A stretch of 64,000 bases of DNA from Branchiostoma floridae. Lineage: Eukaryota > Chordata > Leptocardii > Amphioxiformes > Branchiostomatidae. This document shows, piece after piece, positions 60,701-64,000 of the stretch. The translations under genes and the position numbers were made by a program. Position 1 is the first letter of the stretch. The number at the start of each line of letters is the position of its first letter. The notes beneath the pieces are model-generated. The model did no database searches. It worked only from the letters and a program-made list of their open reading frames with translations, and was not told the DNA's origin. The stretch covers positions 10,685,024 to 10,749,023 of the forward strand of contig NC_049991.1 of the NCBI RefSeq assembly GCF_000003815.2, read 5' to 3'.

Positions 60701-63700
60701 ATCTTTTAAAAGACAAACAAGATAACCTACCCCTCCACGTGTAACCAGATGGAATTGGCTTTGCAGATCTCCAGTAGTCTGGTCAGGTTGTCTGTGTGAC
60801 CAGCTACAGGGGTGCCTGATACACACATACAACATTATGTCAAACTCGCACTACCCAAAAAAACAACAGCTTTCAGTCAACAGAAAGGAACGTATTACTT
60901 CCCAATGATTTAATGGAAAATATGTTTCTCTGTCTTCCCTTGTAAAGAACAACAAACTTCAGAAGACATAACTGAGAGAAGGGAAGGACTTTGGAGCAAA
61001 TTCGATTAGGGTATTACATACAAAAGAAAGCCATGAAGTCCTTGTAATTGTCTATGTTACCAACACAAAGTTCATGTATGTGATCATTCTTAAGGTACCT
61101 GCATTGGCAACAAGTAACACTGGAAGTTTGGAAGAGTTGATGTCATCCTTCACAAGCCTCTCAAAGGATGCCACATCCTGGAATTACAAAGGAGTAAAAC
61201 ATTTTCCTCATTTAAGATTAAAGGAAATGCTCTACAAATCTTCAGAAACTGTAGTCAGGCTGTTGCTAGTGGCATGCCATCATCATCTTTGTAAAAATTA
61301 GAGCAAAATCATTTTTTGGTAAAACATCTACTTGCATCGCATTATTTTATGACACACTGTAACTTATGTACAACTCACCATTGTATGGACAGATCCAAAG
61401 ACAGTATTGCAGGGAACAGTACACAAGCTGGACATGGGCAGGCCAAGCTGGAAACACACAGGGAAAAGTTAGTCTTGTCAATTACATACAATCTATAAAG
61501 AAAATATCTGGTACCTATAGTTTGCCTTCTGGTACATATAGTTTGCTTTACTTATCAAGGTATTAGGACATGAGAAATAATAAAAACAGAACAGTGAGCA
61601 AAAGTGGAACTACAGATCCAATAGTCAAAGTTCTCGTCTTAAACTTTTTTTCTCACGACTACATTTGTACCTCAAATGCCTGTGAACAAGGTATAAACCA
61701 AATATCCGGTACTACAATTTGCCTTTACCTGACTGCAGATGTACTGTCCCAGGCCAGGTCTGGAAGCAGCACTGATGTACACTACAGGTGGTTTGGGGTA
61801 CAGAGCATTGAAGCCTTCCGCTGCAAACTTGGGATACTTGGAATGTAGGACAAGTCGGCACACTTTTATCAACCCTTCTCTGTCATCTTCATTGTAGTAC
61901 GCAGAGCCGTTCTCAAATCTGTGTCAAATAAGGGGAAATAAATATGGGGAGCATGGAATGGGGATACCATAAACTGAAATTAAGACATGCTAGGGATATA
62001 GGAATACAGTAAAAGAAAATATTCTGGACAGATGCAGAAAATCATCTACTCCATTACATCACACATCAACATGCCTCAAGCCTTTTCTTGGGACTCAAAC
62101 ATGCAACAAATTTGTTAGCAAAAACAAGGTTGTGTCATAAAAACATCAAAATCATCGTATAACATTGATGGATTTAAGCAAGGGGCAGAAAAACAGAAAT
62201 GTTCCAACCCGCCAGGATTTCTGCAAAGATAAGATTGATGGAAGGGTCACCAAACAAGACATCAAAAGATCACATTTCTGATTGACTTAAGAGCACAAAG
62301 CTAAGTGATAATGGCATAAATGATAACAAGGATATCTGCAAGACTAAATCTAGTTTCCTATGATAGTGTTAAAGTCTTGACTTCTGTTTCATGTTGAGGA
62401 CAAACTAAAAAAAATGTCTCTCTGTAGATTTCTGGCAGCGTCTTAACTAACATACTTCTGTAGTGTTCTTTTTGGTACATTTTATCTTATACTGAGCCAG
62501 CCAGTCTGACCTGTTGAGGCTAATCAGCAATTTAGAAAAAATATATATTCTAACATTCCTATGTACTGTGTACTCTACCAGCCTGACTACGCTGGCTATT
62601 ATAGAGAGAATAATTTGCCAGGGGAGTTTTGCTACCAGAGGAGTTGGCTGGCAAAGCAGCCGGAGGGGAAACATTTACCTAAGCGTGGACTGACTCCCCT
62701 GGCCAATTACCTGATTTTGTGCCAAATTCTATGATCCCCTACCCCCATAGGAAAGTCTGGTGGAGGCTATATACTGTGCCTGACCTGAAGAGCCTGGACA
62801 GCCACAGGGTGGTGTCTGAGATGATCCTGGTGGTGAAGCGCCTGAGCCTGGCGGGCGGCAGCAGGGTGGCGTAGGCGGCCAGGCTGTGTCCCAGCAACGC
62901 CAGCTTCGCAGTACTGTCAATACTGGGGGTAAACACTGGGCTGGGGGACAGAATTATAGAGTAATTATCATCAGTGTTAAATGGCAATTAAGAGTTCTAC
63001 TGACCCCCTTAGGGGAAAATTGGACCTTCCCATTTTTTGACAAGTTGCAAAATCCATGTTGGAATTTTGTCTGATTTGAATCATCATAAGAACTGTCCAC
63101 ATGATGAATCAGAAAAAAAGTTTATTTCGTTTGACTAACTGTGTTTGTTCGGCATGTCTTTGAAGGATCTAGAAATGCCAACTGTTTTGACTGTTAACAT
63201 AGAACTTAATGACAACTACACACTACCAGGTATAACTGTTTTTAACAACAAACCAATCCTGCAATAACTTGGCATCGTGAACAGTGTGACCTATGACCTA
63301 CCTCTGCTGAATCTCCTCCTCTGTTCCATGTATAACATCCTGCATGTGTTGCAGAATAACAGACATATCCTGTCCACTGCAAAATGATAACATAGTTGTC
63401 GATAAAGCACATAAAAAAAATAGGGGTTGTTTAAACTCTAGATGATGCTGCAGCTAATAATCTTTTCTCATGGTTGGCATTTGCAAAAAGGTAAGATACA
63501 TAAACACTATTCCTGAAATTCTTTTAAAAATCAATTATGCTGGAGAGAAAGCTAAGATATATGCACCAGGATATAAATGTGTACCTTTGAACTTTGCATG
63601 CTGATTAACTAGAGCAATGATATGTGTCATATATTCCTTACTTTGTAAAGCTAAAATGCTAACTTGGACACAATTTAAGGCCCCAATTCAACTAGATGAA

Positions 63701-63936
63701 AAGTGCTGAGCACCCTTAGAGCGACTGAAATTGGATGTGTGTGACCCTTGATTTTATGAATGAAATATGATGACCAATGAAAAAGGATGGTCTAAAGGAC
63801 ATTAAAACATGCGAGATCTTAAAAAAAAGTTCTTTGTCTATAAAATTTGTTGAGCAGATTGTCCTACCTTCCCTGTAGAGGGCCCGGGATGTCTCTCCTG
63901 GTAGCTAGCCGTTCTTCCCTCTCTTTCTTTAATGTA
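51771..63936 (-). CDS. PDXDC1: Pyridoxal-dependent decarboxylase domain protein 1 (5' end off window)
   Basis: Twenty minus-strand exons, 5' to 3': 63868-63936, 63302-63376, 62785-62940, 61729-61918, 61379-61447, 61099-61177, 60731-60815, 59481-59529, 59087-59158, 58809-58838, 58323-58448, 58090-58140, 57450-57513, 57209-57309, 56568-56732, 56177-56289, 53349-53598, 52855-52947, 52483-52594, 51771-52102. They are in phase for 759 residues; only the first 40 or so are missing. Landmarks: RRDIPGPLQGSGQDM, LALLGHSLAAY, FTTRIISDTTLWLSRLFR, YISAASRPGLGQYICSQ, WLHVEGVNLATLSL, CDSMTVTPGVWLGLP, RQIPIVGSMWNWLSP and a Glu-rich tail. The fold is that of group II PLP decarboxylases, but the canonical PLP-binding residues are absent (see findings). 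No firm enzymatic role is established for the family. It lies next to RPSA and NTAN1. Introns host a young LTR element and a GC-ended transposon. Confidence 0.93.
53743..53982 (+). repeat. 5' LTR
   Basis: 240 bp, starting TGTGACAAGTG and ending GTTACA. Carries a GAATAAACC poly(A)-type signal. No difference from the 3' LTR was seen. Confidence 0.95.
54022..55655 (+). pseudogene. Truncated Gypsy pol: RNase H end plus integrase
   Basis: One uninterrupted frame begins within the RNase H C-terminal half (VFGLERFHQYTYGRDV, then TDHKPLE and the ADTLSRAYL tail). Then comes the integrase zinc-binding HHCC module (HASHMG ... CDVCQ), the catalytic core with the D-D-E triad (VDLFQF, VVSDNGPQF, SNGKVEN) and a basic C-terminus ending in a TRSGRAVRPPVHL-like motif. 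Everything upstream (gag, protease, reverse transcriptase) has been deleted, so the element cannot copy itself. The open frame extends back through the PBS and LTR, but those codons are incidental. No chromodomain is seen. Confidence 0.9.
55862..56101 (+). repeat. 3' LTR
   Basis: 240-bp copy of the 5' LTR, immediately after the polypurine tract and followed by the ATATC target duplicate. Confidence 0.95.
56870..57045. mobile_element. Possible LINE 3' tail
   Basis: The segment ends ATGGGCCAGGGAGTGCCTGA then repeated AATAAAG units. This resembles the 3' tail of CR1/RTE-like LINEs (ATGGGCC...TGCCTG...AATAAA). It has no coding part and is truncated, in a PDXDC1 intron. Confidence 0.35.
59648..60542. 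mobile_element. Non-autonomous DNA transposon with GC-rich ends and internal tandem repeats
   Basis: Ends CAGAGGCGGCGGCA and TGCCGCCGCCACTG are inverted repeats with one mismatch. ACTTA flanks both sides (59643-59647 and 60543-60547), a 5-bp target duplication. Inside are about four diverged tandem modules of roughly 175-200 bp, each with GCCGAAGGCGC-like then AAATTTTGAAATC and CTCTGAAACG motifs. G- and C-homopolymer runs occur near the right end. No transposase. It lies in the PDXDC1 intron between exons 59481-59529 and 60731-60815. Confidence 0.85.
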
Positions 63937-64000
63937 CTACATCAATAATAAAAGTTTTTATTGCAAATTCTTGCTCAGGGGCTAATTGCACGTAAAAATG

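Noticed and set aside
62573-62775. Possible MITE with CTACCAGCCTGAC / CCACCAGAC ends
   Set aside because: The ends match each other and the 40.5-kb MITE only partly, no target duplication is visible and the right end abuts a PDXDC1 exon.
1-64000. CRISPR arrays, operons, prokaryotic phage or defence genes
   Set aside because: The window is intron-bearing animal DNA; the tandem repeats are minisatellites without spacers.

Overview
The window is animal nuclear DNA, most likely from a lancelet (Branchiostoma). The genes are intron-rich and use GT-AG splice sites, apart from one GC-AG intron. Their products read as chordate orthologues, but no vertebrate-type repeats are present. The introns carry tRNA-type SINEs, CR1-like tails and short inverted-repeat elements of the kind that fill lancelet genomes. 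The genus is an inference; nothing in the sequence names the species.

Layout. From 1 to about 14.8 kb the DNA is gene-poor. It holds a hairpin element, a tRNA-derived SINE, a 30-bp minisatellite and one short credible coding exon (11342-11716, minus). From 14.9 to 63.9 kb it is gene-dense: PTCD1 (+, mitochondrial pentatricopeptide protein), CENPM (-, centromere/kinetochore), RRN3/TIF-IA (+, RNA polymerase I initiation factor), a sulfotransferase-like gene (-, partial), an unrecognised ORF (+), NTAN1 (-, N-terminal asparagine amidohydrolase), RPSA (+, small-subunit ribosomal protein uS2) and PDXDC1 (-, PLP-decarboxylase-like, 5' end beyond the window). I rebuilt exon structures by hand from splice signals and reading-phase continuity. 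The phases close exactly in RRN3 (614 aa), NTAN1 (309 aa), RPSA (310 aa), CENPM (203 aa), PTCD1 (922 aa) and the 759 visible residues of PDXDC1.

How the genes relate. RRN3, NTAN1 and PDXDC1 also lie side by side in human 16p13.11, so this looks like an old chordate linkage block, here with RPSA and a sulfotransferase-like gene inserted. CENPM/RRN3 and NTAN1/RPSA are divergent pairs that may share promoters. RPSA hosts two almost identical box C/D snoRNA-like genes in consecutive introns, so a ribosomal protein, a Pol I factor and snoRNAs sit within 25 kb.

Mobile DNA is mostly intronic. It includes a very young Ty3/Gypsy LTR element with identical 240-bp LTRs, a 5-bp target duplication and a large internal deletion, a hAT-type MITE with an 8-bp duplication, a GC-ended element with a 5-bp duplication, two copies of a TACTGTAAATGCA MITE, a 1.1-kb TA-flanked inverted-repeat element and a MITE at 40.5 kb.

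The most notable points are the fourfold in-frame tandem copying of an RRN3 exon start with its splice acceptor, the duplicated snoRNA, a nearly intact Walker A motif in CENPM (degenerate in the human protein), and the loss of catalytic PLP residues in PDXDC1.
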